A stretch of 64,000 bases of DNA from contig OY970397.1 of NCBI GenBank assembly GCA_963720515.1, positions 2,046,001 to 2,110,000 on the forward strand. Reading direction: 5' to 3'. The stretch is from G963720515 sp963720515 (GTDB lineage Bacteria; Actinomycetota; Thermoleophilia; Gaiellales; Gaiellaceae). Below the pieces are notes generated by a model. That model saw nothing but the letters and a program-made list of their open reading frames with translations, did no database searches and was not told where the DNA came from. Within the stretch, counting starts at the first letter, position 1. Each line of letters begins with the position of its first letter. Positions 35,753 to 44,641 of this stretch are shown in pieces. The position numbers were made by a program, and so were the translations under genes.

Positions 35753-37153
35753 GTGATCGACGGCCTGACGCCGGGGCTCCTCGAGCGTGCGCTCGAGGCG
35801 GGGCGCACGCCGGTGCTCGCCGAGCTCGCCGAGCGCGGGAGCTACGCGCACGGCACCACAGTTTTCCCGTCCGTCACGCCGGTCTGCCTCACCTCGATCG
35901 CGACCGGCGCCTACCCGGACGTGCACGCGATCCCGGGCCTCGCCTGGTACCACCGCGGCGAGGAGCGCATCGTCGAGTACGGCTCGTCCTTCCCGGCGAT
36001 GCGCGCGGTCGGGGCCCGGCGCGCCTTCCGCGACGCCGTCTTCGACATGAACCACGCGCACGTGAGCCCGAGCGCGACCACCGTCTTCGAGGCCGTCGCC
36101 GACGCGGACCGCGTATCGGCTGCGATCAACTTCACGTGCTACCGCGGCCGCACGCGCCACCCGATCCGTCTGCCCGTCCTCGCGACGAAGAACCGTTGGT
36201 ACGAGGCGGTCTACGGGCCGGAGCGGTTCTTCTTCTTCAACCTCTTCGAGTCCGACGAGACGGGGGCACCGCTTGCGATCCGCTCGCGCGTCGCGGGCTC
36301 GATCGACGCCTACGCCGGCTGGATCGGGCGCTGGCTCGTGACGCGCGACGGCTTCGATCTCCTCGTCTTCTACCTCCCGGATCTCGACTACGCGTCCCAC
36401 GTGGCGGGGCCGGACGATGCGCTCGACGCACTCGCGAACGCCGACGCCGCGGTCGGGCGCCTGGCGGAGGCGGCCGGCGGCGTGGACGCGTTGCTCGAGC
36501 GCTACGCGGTGCTCGTCTGCGCCGACCACGGGCAGACCGACGTCGAGGAGGCCGTGCAGCTCGAGGACGCCTTCGCGGACCTCGAGCTCCTGCGCGGACG
36601 GCGCGGCGATCCCCGCGAGGCCGAGCTCGCCGTGACCGCGTCGAACCGGTTCGGGATGATCTACCGCCTCCCCGGCGCGACGCTCGACGCGCGCGCGGTG
36701 GCCGAGCGGCTCGACGGCTCGCCTGCCGCCGACGTGGTCCTCTTCCGCGAGGACGGCGAGGCGATCGCGCGGCGCGACGGCGAGGAGCTGCGCTTCCGCC
36801 CGTCCGCGGAGGGGTGGGAGACGTCCGGCGATCCCGACGTGCTCGACCCGGCGCTCTACCCGAACGCGCTCGAGCGGGTCTGGGGAGCGCTCGGCTGCCC
36901 CAACGCGGGCGACGTGCTCGTCTCGCCGCCGCTCGGCGTCGAGCTCGTGGACCTCGGCGGACGCCACCACGCCGGGGGCGGAAGCCACGGCTCGCTCACC
37001 GCCGGGGACTCGACCGTCCCCGTGCTCGCGGCGGGACTCTCGCTCCCGGGCGGCCTCCGCGTCGTGGACCTCGCGCCACTCGCGCTCACCGCACTCGGAA
37101 TCGCCCCGCCGGCCTCGATGACCGAGCCCGCGCCGGACCAGGCTCGTGCCTGA
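35753..37153 (+). CDS. Alkaline phosphatase-superfamily hydrolase (nucleotide pyrophosphatase/phosphodiesterase type)
   Basis: 466 residues from GTG. The family usually begins a few residues earlier, and the upstream in-frame codons read KKVILV before VIDGL, but no standard start precedes them. Metal and catalytic residues: Asp of IDGLTPG, nucleophile Thr in TTVFPSVTP, Asp/His in LPDLDYASHVAG, CADHGQTDV, and the last His in GGGSHGSL. It cleaves phosphodiester or phosphomonoester bonds. Its stop overlaps the pcm start. Confidence 0.87.
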   Translation: MIDGLTPGLLERALEAGRTPVLAELAERGSYAHGTTVFPSVTPVCLTSIATGAYPDVHAIPGLAWYHRGEERIVEYGSSFPAMRAVGARRAFRDAVFDMNHAHVSPSATTVFEAVADADRVSAAINFTCYRGRTRHPIRLPVLATKNRWYEAVYGPERFFFFNLFESDETGAPLAIRSRVAGSIDAYAGWIGRWLVTRDGFDLLVFYLPDLDYASHVAGPDDALDALANADAAVGRLAEAAGGVDALLERYAVLVCADHGQTDVEEAVQLEDAFADLELLRGRRGDPREAELAVTASNRFGMIYRLPGATLDARAVAERLDGSPAADVVLFREDGEAIARRDGEELRFRPSAEGWETSGDPDVLDPALYPNALERVWGALGCPNAGDVLVSPPLGVELVDLGGRHHAGGGSHGSLTAGDSTVPVLAAGLSLPGGLRVVDLAPLALTALGIAPPASMTEPAPDQARA

Positions 37154-37802
37154 CTACGCCTCCGCCCGGGCCGCGATGGTCGAGAAGCAGCTGCGCCGGC
37201 GCGGCATCGAGGACGAGCGCGTGCTCGACGCCATGGGCAAGGTGCCGCGCGAGGCGTTCCTCGACGCGGACCTGCGCGGGCGGGCCTACAAGGACGAGCC
37301 GATCCTCATCGGCTTCGGCCAGACGATCTCGCAGCCGTACATGGTCGCCCTCATCGCCGAGGCCGCGGCCCTGCGGCCGGGCCAGAAGGTGCTCGACGTC
37401 GGCGCGGGCTCGGGCTACGGGGCGGCGGTGCTCGCCGAGCTCGGCGCGGACGTCCACACGATCGAGCGGCTCCCGGCGCTCGCCGAGAAGGCGCGCCGCC
37501 GGCTCGGGAACGTCGGCTACGAGCGCGTCCACGTGCACGTCGGCGACGGGTCGGTCGGCTTCCCCGACGAGGCGCCCTACGACGCGATCACCGTCGCGGC
37601 GGCCGCAAAGGAGATCCCGGAGGCGCTCTACGACGAGCTCGTCCCCGGCGGGCGCATCGTCATCCCGCTCGGGAACCGGATGGGCCAGCGCCTGGTGATC
37701 GCGGTCCGCAGCCCCGAGGGCCCGGCCGTCCTGCGCTCCGTCGCGTGCCGGTTCGTGCCGCTCGTCGGCGAGGGCGTGCCGCCGCCTACCCAGTTCGATT
37801 AG
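37146..37802 (+). CDS. pcm: Protein-L-isoaspartate O-methyltransferase
   Basis: 218 residues from GTG, 8-bp overlap with the previous gene. PCMT motifs: REAFLDADLRGRAYKDEPIL, GFGQTISQPYMVALI, the SAM-binding loop LDVGAGSGYGAAVLAELG, and LVPGGRIVIPLG. It repairs age-damaged isoaspartyl residues by methylation. Confidence 0.94.
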   Translation: MPDYASARAAMVEKQLRRRGIEDERVLDAMGKVPREAFLDADLRGRAYKDEPILIGFGQTISQPYMVALIAEAAALRPGQKVLDVGAGSGYGAAVLAELGADVHTIERLPALAEKARRRLGNVGYERVHVHVGDGSVGFPDEAPYDAITVAAAAKEIPEALYDELVPGGRIVIPLGNRMGQRLVIAVRSPEGPAVLRSVACRFVPLVGEGVPPPTQFD

Positions 37803-37827
37803 CGGGCGCAGGCCGTACCCTTCCTGA

Positions 37828-38274
37828 ATGCCCGAGCCTGATGCTGCCGCGGCACCCGCGACCGGACGCGCCCGCTTCCACCCGGCGCTCCGGCGCACGG
37901 CGAACTGGGTGCAGCTGGCCAAGTTCTGCGCGGTCGGGGCCTCGGGCTACGTCGTCAACCTCGTCGTCTACTCGCTGCTCCTCCACGCGGACGTCAACTA
38001 TCTGGTCGCCGCGGTGTGCTCGTTCCTCGTCGCCGTGACGAACAACTACATGTGGAATCGGCTCTGGACGTTCCACCACCAGCGCGGCCGGCTCGTGTAC
38101 CAGGGCATGCGCTTCCTGCTCGTCTCGACCATCGCGCTCGGCGCGAACCTGGCGTTCCTCAGCATCCTCGTGGCGCTCGGCGTCGGGAAGATCCCGGCGC
38201 AGGCGGTCGCGATCGTGCTCGTGACCCCGTGGAACTTCGCCGCGAACAAGCTGTGGAGCTTCCGGCGGCACTGA
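37828..38274 (+). CDS. GtrA-family membrane protein
   Basis: 148 residues, four transmembrane helices. Typical elements are LAKFCAVGASGYVVNLVVYS, NNYMWNRLWTFHH and the terminal TPWNFAANKLWSFRR. GtrA-like proteins help move lipid-linked sugars across the membrane or act with glycosyltransferases; the next two genes are glycosyltransferase-like, which fits. TACCCT ends 6 bases before the ATG. Confidence 0.9.
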   Translation: MPEPDAAAAPATGRARFHPALRRTANWVQLAKFCAVGASGYVVNLVVYSLLLHADVNYLVAAVCSFLVAVTNNYMWNRLWTFHHQRGRLVYQGMRFLLVSTIALGANLAFLSILVALGVGKIPAQAVAIVLVTPWNFAANKLWSFRRH

Positions 38275-40079
38275 AGCGCCGCGCCGTCTGCGTCCTCGCG
38301 GCCGGGCTCGCGCTCGCGGCTGCAGGGACCGCCGCGGCCGCGCAGACCCAGCCGACCGCGCCGGTCTACGACGCGAACGGGAACCTGATCGGCACGCCGT
38401 TCGTCCCGTCCAAGGGCGAGGACCAGACGCGGCTGAACCAGAAGGAGGCGATCGCCGCGGCGCTCGCCTATCCCAAGATCCGCGACTGGGTCGGCCGCTA
38501 CGACGCGAAGACGCTCACGAAGCAGGCCGTCTACAAGAAGGACGCCCGCAACTGGGAGGTCAAGGTCTGGACGGTCGGCGAGGCCGGGCAGATCGTTCTC
38601 GCGCGGGTGGACGACTCATCCGGCAAGGTGACCGAGGCGTGGACCGGCCCGCAGGTCGCCTGGAAGATGGCGCGCGGCTACCCAGGCGCGTTCGGGCGCT
38701 CGATCAACAACCCCTTCATCTGGGTCGGCCTCTCGCTCCTCTTCTTCTTCGGCCTCGCCAACCTGCGCAAGCCGCTTTCGATCCGGAACCTCGACCTGCT
38801 CGTGCTGCTCTCGTTCGGGATCTCGCTCTACTTCTTCAACCAGGGCGAGGTGTTCAAGGCGATGCCGCTCGTGTACCCGCCGATGCTCTACCTCGTCGGG
38901 CGGCTTGCGTGGATCGGGTGGCACGGCCGCCGCCAGTCCGCCTCGAAGCCGGTCTGGCCCATCTGGCTCTTGCTCGGGATGACGATCTTCCTCGTCGGCT
39001 TCCGGACCGGCCTGAACGTCGCGAAGTCGAATGTGATCGACGTCGGCTACGCGGGCGTGATCGGCGCGCAGCGGATCGTCGTCGAGGGCGAGTCCCCGTA
39101 CGGCCACATGCCGACCGACTCGGGCAAGGAGTGCGGCGCGGCCGACACGGACGGGTACGTCCGCGACCGGATCCAGACGAACGCGCGGTGCGAGTCGGCC
39201 AACGGGCGCGGCGACACGTACGGCCCCGTCACGTACATCGGGTACATCCCCGCGTTCGTCACGCTCGGCTGGAGCGGCAAGTGGGACAACCTCCCGGCCG
39301 CCCATCTGACCGCGATCCTCTTCGACCTACTCGCGCTTGTCGGACTCGCGCTCGTCGGGCGGCGTTTCGGCGGCAACCGGCTCGCGGTTACGCTCGCCTT
39401 CGCTTGGGCGGCCTATCCCTTCACGCAGTACGCGTCGAGCTCGAACTCGAACGACGCGATCATGCCCGCGCTCCTCGTGTGGGGCTTCTGGCTGCTCTCG
39501 TCCCCGTTCGCCGCCGGCACCTTCGTGACGCTCGCGGGCTGGGCGAAGTTCGGCGCGCTCCTGCTCCTGCCGCTCTGGGCGTCGTATCCGCGCGGCACCG
39601 GCAAGGACACCGGGCGCCGACTCGCGCTCTTCGAGGGCGGGGTCATCCTCGCCACGCTGCTCGCGTTCTGGGTGCTGCTCCTCGAGCCGGATCCGATCCA
39701 CGCCTCGCGGGTCTTCTGGGACCGGACCTTCGGCTGGCAGCTCGACCGCCCCTCGCCGTTCTCGATCTGGGACTGGGGTCAGTACGGCTACCCCGACCTC
39801 CACCTCGTCCAGAGCGCGATCAAGGTCGCCCTGCTCGTGGCCGCGGTCGCGCTCTACTTCGTTCCCAAGGAGAAGAACCCGCTGCAAATCGCCGCTTTTT
39901 CGGCTGTGCTCCTGCTCGGGTTCGAGCTGACCCTGACGCACTGGTTCTACCTCTACATTCCGTGGTTCTTCCCCTTCGCCGCGATCGCGTTCCTGGCCGT
40001 CGCGCCCTGGCGGGACAAGCCGGACGAGGAGGCGGAGGCCGATGATCGCCCGGTCCGAGAGCTGGTTCCTGCGGGCTGA
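38253..40079 (+). CDS. Polytopic membrane protein, probable glycosyltransferase (GT87/DUF2029-like)
   Basis: 608 residues from GTG at 38253 (overlapping gtrA by 22 bp); CTG at 38271 is an alternative. A signal-like helix at residues 13-30 is followed by a soluble region with QTRLNQKEAIAAALAYPKIR, then about ten transmembrane helices. Luminal loop residues VEGESPYGHMP, and GDTYGPVTYIGYIPAF after a Cys pair, recall polyprenol-phosphate-sugar transferases of the GT-C class. The acceptor is unknown. Confidence 0.75.
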   Translation: MELPAALKRRAVCVLAAGLALAAAGTAAAAQTQPTAPVYDANGNLIGTPFVPSKGEDQTRLNQKEAIAAALAYPKIRDWVGRYDAKTLTKQAVYKKDARNWEVKVWTVGEAGQIVLARVDDSSGKVTEAWTGPQVAWKMARGYPGAFGRSINNPFIWVGLSLLFFFGLANLRKPLSIRNLDLLVLLSFGISLYFFNQGEVFKAMPLVYPPMLYLVGRLAWIGWHGRRQSASKPVWPIWLLLGMTIFLVGFRTGLNVAKSNVIDVGYAGVIGAQRIVVEGESPYGHMPTDSGKECGAADTDGYVRDRIQTNARCESANGRGDTYGPVTYIGYIPAFVTLGWSGKWDNLPAAHLTAILFDLLALVGLALVGRRFGGNRLAVTLAFAWAAYPFTQYASSSNSNDAIMPALLVWGFWLLSSPFAAGTFVTLAGWAKFGALLLLPLWASYPRGTGKDTGRRLALFEGGVILATLLAFWVLLLEPDPIHASRVFWDRTFGWQLDRPSPFSIWDWGQYGYPDLHLVQSAIKVALLVAAVALYFVPKEKNPLQIAAFSAVLLLGFELTLTHWFYLYIPWFFPFAAIAFLAVAPWRDKPDEEAEADDRPVRELVPAG

Positions 40080-41277
40080 TCCGGTGCGGGTCGCGAGCGC
40101 GGCCGCCGCCGGGATCGCCGTCTTCGCGCTCGGCTGGGTGCTCCTCCACACGGGCCCGTTCGCGAGCTCTCGGATCGTGGACACGCCGACGTACAAGTCG
40201 TACGGCGACGCGATGACCGACGGTCAGGTGCCGTACCGCGACTTCTCGCTCGAGTACCCACCGGGCGCGCTCCCCGTCTTCGTGTTGCCGGCACTCGGAT
40301 CGGACGAGGACTACGACGGGCTCTTCGAGGCGCTCATGCTCGTCTGCGGCGCCGCGCTCGTCGGCTTCGTCGCCGCCGGGCTCGCGGCGCGACGGGTCGC
40401 GCCCCTCTGGCTCGCCGCGGGCGTCGGGCTCGCCGCGCTGCTTCCGCTCCTCCTCGGGCCGCTGCTTCTCTCCCGCTTCGATCTCTGGCCAGCCGCGCTC
40501 ACGGCCGGCGCCCTCGCCGCGCTTCTCGCCGGACGCCCGCGCCTCGGACTCGGCGTACTCGGCGTCGCCGTGGCGGCGAAGATCTACCCGGTCGTCCTGC
40601 TCCCGGTGGTCGCGCTCTACCTGTGGCGTCGGCGCGGCCGGCGGGAGACGCTGGTCGCGCTCGGGATCTTCGCCGCGACGGTCGTGCTCATCGTGGGCCC
40701 GTTCGCGATCCTCGCGCCGCACGGGCTCTGGGAGAGCGTGACCCGGCAGACCGACCGGCCGCTCCAGCTCGAGAGCCTCGGCTCCTCCGCGCTCCTCGTC
40801 GGGAACCGGATGCACCTGTACGACCCGACGATCGTCACGACGTACGGCTCCCAGAACCTCGCGGGCGACCTGCCCGACCGGCTCGCGACGATCCAGACCG
40901 TCCTCCAGGCGCTCGCGCTCCTCGCCGTCTGGATCGTGTTCGCGCGCTCGAGCCGCACCGTGGACCAGCTTGTCGCCGCGTGTGCCGCCTCGGTGGCCGC
41001 GTTCGTCGCCTTCGGGAAGGTGCTGTCGCCGCAGTTCCTCGTCTGGCTCGTCCCCGTCGTCGCGCTCGCGGCCGGGCGGCGCTGGGCGCTCGCGGGCGGG
41101 CTCTGCGCCGCGGCCCTCGTCGTCACACAGCTCTGGTTCCCCTACCGCTACTGGAACGTGACGTCGCTCGAGCCGGTCGTCTGGCTCGTGCTGCTCCGCG
41201 ACCTCCTGCTGGTCGCGCTCTTCGGGGCGCTGCTGGCGCTTACGCGACGGGAACCCGAACCGCGCGGCAGTCCGTAG
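40042..41277 (+). CDS. GT87-like polyprenol-dependent mannosyltransferase family protein
   Basis: 411 residues, about ten transmembrane helices. The first luminal loop has DTPTYKSYGDAMTDGQVPYR followed by FSLEYPPGALP, the GT-C style acidic loop of DUF2029 proteins. LSRFDLWPAALTAGALA is also typical. It overlaps the preceding gene by 38 bp and probably forms an envelope glycan pair with it. It converges with the phosphoesterase gene (38-bp overlap). Confidence 0.82.
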   Translation: MIARSESWFLRADPVRVASAAAAGIAVFALGWVLLHTGPFASSRIVDTPTYKSYGDAMTDGQVPYRDFSLEYPPGALPVFVLPALGSDEDYDGLFEALMLVCGAALVGFVAAGLAARRVAPLWLAAGVGLAALLPLLLGPLLLSRFDLWPAALTAGALAALLAGRPRLGLGVLGVAVAAKIYPVVLLPVVALYLWRRRGRRETLVALGIFAATVVLIVGPFAILAPHGLWESVTRQTDRPLQLESLGSSALLVGNRMHLYDPTIVTTYGSQNLAGDLPDRLATIQTVLQALALLAVWIVFARSSRTVDQLVAACAASVAAFVAFGKVLSPQFLVWLVPVVALAAGRRWALAGGLCAAALVVTQLWFPYRYWNVTSLEPVVWLVLLRDLLLVALFGALLALTRREPEPRGSP

Positions 41278-42022
41278 CGCGTCCGTCGGTCCCGCACTCG
41301 ATCAGCACGCCCTCGATACGGACGCCCGAGTCCGCCGGGTGGAAGCGCACCGGCATCCCGGTCTGCATCCGCCGGATCGCGAGCTCGGAGCGAACGCCGA
41401 TCACCGAGTCGTGCGGGCCGGTCATCCCCGCGTCGGTGATGGCCGCCGTCCCGCCGGGGAGCACGCGCGCGTCGTTCGTCTGCACGTGGGTGTGCGTGCC
41501 GACGACGGCGGTGACGCGCCCGTCGAGCATCTGCGCGAGCGCGACCTTCTCGCTCGTCGCCTCCGCGTGGAAGTCCACGAGGATCACCGGCGTCGCGCGG
41601 CGGGCCTCGGCGACGAGCTCGTCCACCATCCGGAACGGGTGCACGGCCGTGTCCATGAAGAGCGCGCCCTGGAGGTTCACGACCGCGACGGGCGTGCCGT
41701 CCTCCGCGGGGACGACGGCGAGCCCGCGCCCCGGCGCGTCGGGCGAGGCGATGTTCGCGGGGCGCACGATCCGGTCGCTCGAGTCGAGGAACGGGATGAT
41801 GTCGCGCTGGCGCCAGACGTGGTTTCCGGTCGTGATCGCGTCGGCTCCTGCGGCGAGGATCTTCTCCGCGAGCTTCGCGGTGATCCCGACGCCGTCGGCG
41901 GCGTTCTCGCCGTTCACGATGCAGACGTCCACCTCGAGCTCCTCCCGCAGCTCGTGCAGCCGGCTCTCGACGGCGCGGCGTCCGGGGGCGCCGAAGACGT
42001 CGCCTAGGAAGAGGATCCGCAA
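41240..42022 (-). CDS. YmdB-family metallophosphoesterase
   Basis: 260 residues. Motifs of the YmdB/TIGR00282 family are ILFLGDVFGAPGRRAVE, CIVNGENAADGVGIT, DAITTGNHVW, DFHAEATSEK and VVGTHTHVQTND, with the metal-binding Asp, Asn and His residues all present. YmdB-type enzymes hydrolyse 2',3'-cyclic nucleotides or phosphodiesters. Next gene upstream on the strand is the M23-like protein, 11 bp away. Confidence 0.92.
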   Translation of the reverse strand: MRILFLGDVFGAPGRRAVESRLHELREELEVDVCIVNGENAADGVGITAKLAEKILAAGADAITTGNHVWRQRDIIPFLDSSDRIVRPANIASPDAPGRGLAVVPAEDGTPVAVVNLQGALFMDTAVHPFRMVDELVAEARRATPVILVDFHAEATSEKVALAQMLDGRVTAVVGTHTHVQTNDARVLPGGTAAITDAGMTGPHDSVIGVRSELAIRRMQTGMPVRFHPADSGVRIEGVLIECGTDGRATDCRAVRVPVA

Positions 42023-42032
42023 CTCGCGCCGG

Positions 42033-43019
42033 CTAGCCCGAAGCGGAGACCGAGGCGGCGGGGCGGGCCTCGAGGTGCACGTGCTGGCCCTTGTCGTTCG
42101 TGTACGCCTCGAGCCCGGCCCGCTCGACCTTCGAGAGATCCACGAGGCGGCCGAGCTTCGTCGCGCTCGAGACGACGGTCATGCCCACCGTGAGCGACGG
42201 GTCGATCGAGAGGTTCGACACGGCGACCACGGCGCCCGGCGTCCCCGACGGGACGATCTCGATCACGCTGCCGTGCGCCTTGCCGTCGATGATCCGGTCG
42301 GAGATCGAGACGATCGTCCCGTCTACCGGCGCGTACACGTCGGTGCCGACCGGGGCGCCGATGTCGAGCCCGCCGGTCTTCGGGCCGTCGCCGCCCTCGA
42401 CCTGGTAGTAGCGGACGCCCGAGCCGTCGTCCCCGAGAATCCGGTGCGCGAGCCGCCCGAAGAGCCCGGCGTTCGCCCTCGAGCCGACCGGGTCGAAGGG
42501 CAGGAGCGTCGCGCCGGAGGCGTGGTAGCCGATCGCCGTCACGCGCGCCTGGTTGATCGGAAGCTGCACGCGGAGCGTGTCGAGCGTCGCGATCACCTGC
42601 GGCCGCGGCGGGCCCGACGGCAGGAGCCGCTGTGCCGGGGCGGGTCCCGTGGGCGAGTCCACGCCGCTGCTCTGCGTTCCGGAAAACGCGGAGAAGCCGG
42701 TCAGCAGGAGCACGACGAGCGCAACGGCTGCGAGCAGGACGAGGGCGGCGAGCCTACGGGCTCTGCGGACATGGGCCCGCTGCTGCGCCCTGAGCGCGGC
42801 ACGACCGGCGAGTCCCGGTGCTTCGGGCCAAGCCATCGGCGGGACGGTACCCGAGGTCGGGACCACCAGCAACTGGGGAGCGGCCCTCCGCGGAGGCGTT
42901 TCGTCGGGTTCCTCCCACTCGAGGGCGAGGGCGCCGTCAGTCGGCCACCAGTCGTCGACTGGGGGCCCGGCGCGGCCGGACGCGTCCCCGTGGTGGTCGT
43001 ACGGCCTGCTTCCTGCCAT
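42033..43019 (-). CDS. Membrane-anchored M23-like peptidase-fold protein
   Basis: 328 residues from ATG at 43019 (the frame stays open to 43103). A cytoplasmic Pro-rich N-terminus is followed by one transmembrane helix (AALVLLAAVALVVLLLTGF, about 95-115) and an extracytoplasmic domain with GGLDIGAPVGTDVYAPVDGT and late GQHVHLEAR, as in lysostaphin-type M23 peptidases. The usual first ligand His (HxxxD) reads GGLDIG here, so the zinc site may be incomplete and the protein could be a non-catalytic regulator. Confidence 0.75.
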   Translation of the reverse strand: MAGSRPYDHHGDASGRAGPPVDDWWPTDGALALEWEEPDETPPRRAAPQLLVVPTSGTVPPMAWPEAPGLAGRAALRAQQRAHVRRARRLAALVLLAAVALVVLLLTGFSAFSGTQSSGVDSPTGPAPAQRLLPSGPPRPQVIATLDTLRVQLPINQARVTAIGYHASGATLLPFDPVGSRANAGLFGRLAHRILGDDGSGVRYYQVEGGDGPKTGGLDIGAPVGTDVYAPVDGTIVSISDRIIDGKAHGSVIEIVPSGTPGAVVAVSNLSIDPSLTVGMTVVSSATKLGRLVDLSKVERAGLEAYTNDKGQHVHLEARPAASVSASG

Positions 43020-43101
43020 GCGTCCTCCGCTCCAACCGTGCCAGGGGAGCCGGACGGGACAGCCTCTTGTCAAGGTCGTCCCGGCATGAGATCGTGACCG
43101 C

Positions 43102-43860
43102 ATGGCCTCTGGGCTCGAGCCCTTCTACGGCCCCTCCTGCCGCCGCACGAGCCACGTTCCGGTGACCGTCTTCGGAAAGACGATCCCGTTCGACAAGCGC
43201 GCGGCGAACCAGCTCCTGCGCGCAGCGATGAAGGCCTACTCGGTGGACTACGACGTGAACCGGATCGAGAGCTACAACTGCCGGAGGACGACGAGCGGCA
43301 CCTCGATGTCGGCGCACTCCTGGGCGGTCGCGGTGGACATCAACCCGGAGCAGAACCCGTTCACGCGCGGCGCGGTCATCACGGACATGCCGAAGGAGTT
43401 CATCCAGTGCTTCACGTCGGAAGGGTTCGGCTGGGGCGGAGCGTGGCGGAGCGTGAAGGACGCGATGCACTTCTCGCTCGCCCCGAACGAGGGCGGGAAG
43501 CCGAAGCCGGAGACGTTCGACCGCAAGCTCCAGGAGCAGGCGGTCGCGCTCTGGGTCGAGGTGAACAACGGCGTCAACCCGGAGCCGAAAGTCAAGCGCG
43601 CGAAGAAGAAGGGCGCCAAGGCCCCGCCGTTCCCGGGGATCGACATGGACCGCAAGGGCTTCGCGCGCAAGACCGATCCGAACGTGAAGCTCTTCCAGGC
43701 GCGGCTCGTCGAGCGGGGCTGGAAGCTCCCGACGACCGGCAAGTTCGATCAGCGCACGGAGCAGGTCGTGCGCGCGTTCCAGCGCGAGAAGCGGCTGTTC
43801 GTCGACGGCGTCGTCGGCAAGAACACCTGGCGCCTCGTCTGGGAAGCCGACGTCACCTAG
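43102..43860 (+). CDS. M15-type D-Ala-D-Ala carboxypeptidase with peptidoglycan-binding domain
   Basis: 252 residues. The M15 catalytic domain (about residues 30-150) has zinc ligands in SAHSWAVAVDIN and KDAMHFSLA. The C-terminal PG_binding_1 repeat (about 185-250) has VKLFQARLVERGWKLPTTGK and TEQVVRAFQREKRLFVDGVV. No signal peptide is visible from this start. The layout resembles phage endolysins and some cell-wall hydrolases, but no phage genes are nearby. Confidence 0.87.
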   Translation: MASGLEPFYGPSCRRTSHVPVTVFGKTIPFDKRAANQLLRAAMKAYSVDYDVNRIESYNCRRTTSGTSMSAHSWAVAVDINPEQNPFTRGAVITDMPKEFIQCFTSEGFGWGGAWRSVKDAMHFSLAPNEGGKPKPETFDRKLQEQAVALWVEVNNGVNPEPKVKRAKKKGAKAPPFPGIDMDRKGFARKTDPNVKLFQARLVERGWKLPTTGKFDQRTEQVVRAFQREKRLFVDGVVGKNTWRLVWEADVT

Positions 43861-44639
43861 AACCGCGGGAAGTGGTCGAGCGGGAAGATGTCGGTCTGCG
43901 GCGAGCGCTGCTGGGCCAGTAGCCCGCCGTCCACGGAGAGGACGACGCCGGTGATGTACGCCGACTCGTCGGATGCGAGGAACACGGCGGGGCCGGCCAG
44001 GTCCTCGGCTGCGCCGACGTAGCCGAGCGGGACCGTCTCGCCGCGGCGCGCGGCCTCCTCCTCGGAGAGGCCCATCACGTTGATCGCGCCCGGGGCGAGG
44101 GCGTTCACGCGGATGCCGTACGGGGCGAGGTCGAGCGCGAGGGCTCGGGTCATGCCGTCGACGCCGCCCTTCGCCGCGTCGTAGCTGACCATCCCGCGGT
44201 GGGCGCGCTGGCCGCCGCCGCTCGACAGGTTGACGATCGAGCCGCGGCCGAGCGGCGCCATCAGCTTCGCCGCCGCAAGCGCGCACAGGAACTGCCCCTT
44301 CAGGTTCACGTCGATGACCTGGTCCCACCACTCCTCGTCCGCCTCGAGGACGTGGCGCTCGACGTCGATCAGGCCCGCGTTGTTGACGAGGACGTCGGGC
44401 GGGCCGAACTGCTCGACGCACGTGGCGAACAGGCGGTCGACGTCCTCCGACCGGGACACGTCGGCGCATGCGGGGATCGCCGCGTCGCCGATCGCACGGG
44501 CGATCTCCTCCGCGCGCTCGCCGTCCACGTCGTCCACCACGACCCGCGCGCCCTCGCGGGCGAAGCGGGACGCGATCGCCGCGCCGATCCCGTGCCCCGC
44601 GCCGGTGACGATCGCGACCTTGCCTTCCAGCCTTGCCAT
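43857..44639 (-). CDS. SDR-family oxidoreductase
   Basis: 260 residues. Rossmann motif TGAGHGIGAAIA (residues 12-23), NNAG near residue 89, the catalytic Ser-Tyr-Lys in NLSSGGGQ and VSYDAAKGG, and NALAPGAINV. NAD(P)-dependent dehydrogenase or reductase of unknown substrate. It follows hyuB by 2 bp and so belongs to that operon. Confidence 0.92.
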   Translation of the reverse strand: MARLEGKVAIVTGAGHGIGAAIASRFAREGARVVVDDVDGERAEEIARAIGDAAIPACADVSRSEDVDRLFATCVEQFGPPDVLVNNAGLIDVERHVLEADEEWWDQVIDVNLKGQFLCALAAAKLMAPLGRGSIVNLSSGGGQRAHRGMVSYDAAKGGVDGMTRALALDLAPYGIRVNALAPGAINVMGLSEEEAARRGETVPLGYVGAAEDLAGPAVFLASDESAYITGVVLSVDGGLLAQQRSPQTDIFPLDHFPRF

Positions 44640-44641
44640 GC

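Noticed and set aside
43102..43860. M15 plus peptidoglycan-binding protein as evidence of a prophage
   Set aside because: Neighbours are ordinary chromosomal genes with no phage functions; such enzymes also occur as cell-wall hydrolases.
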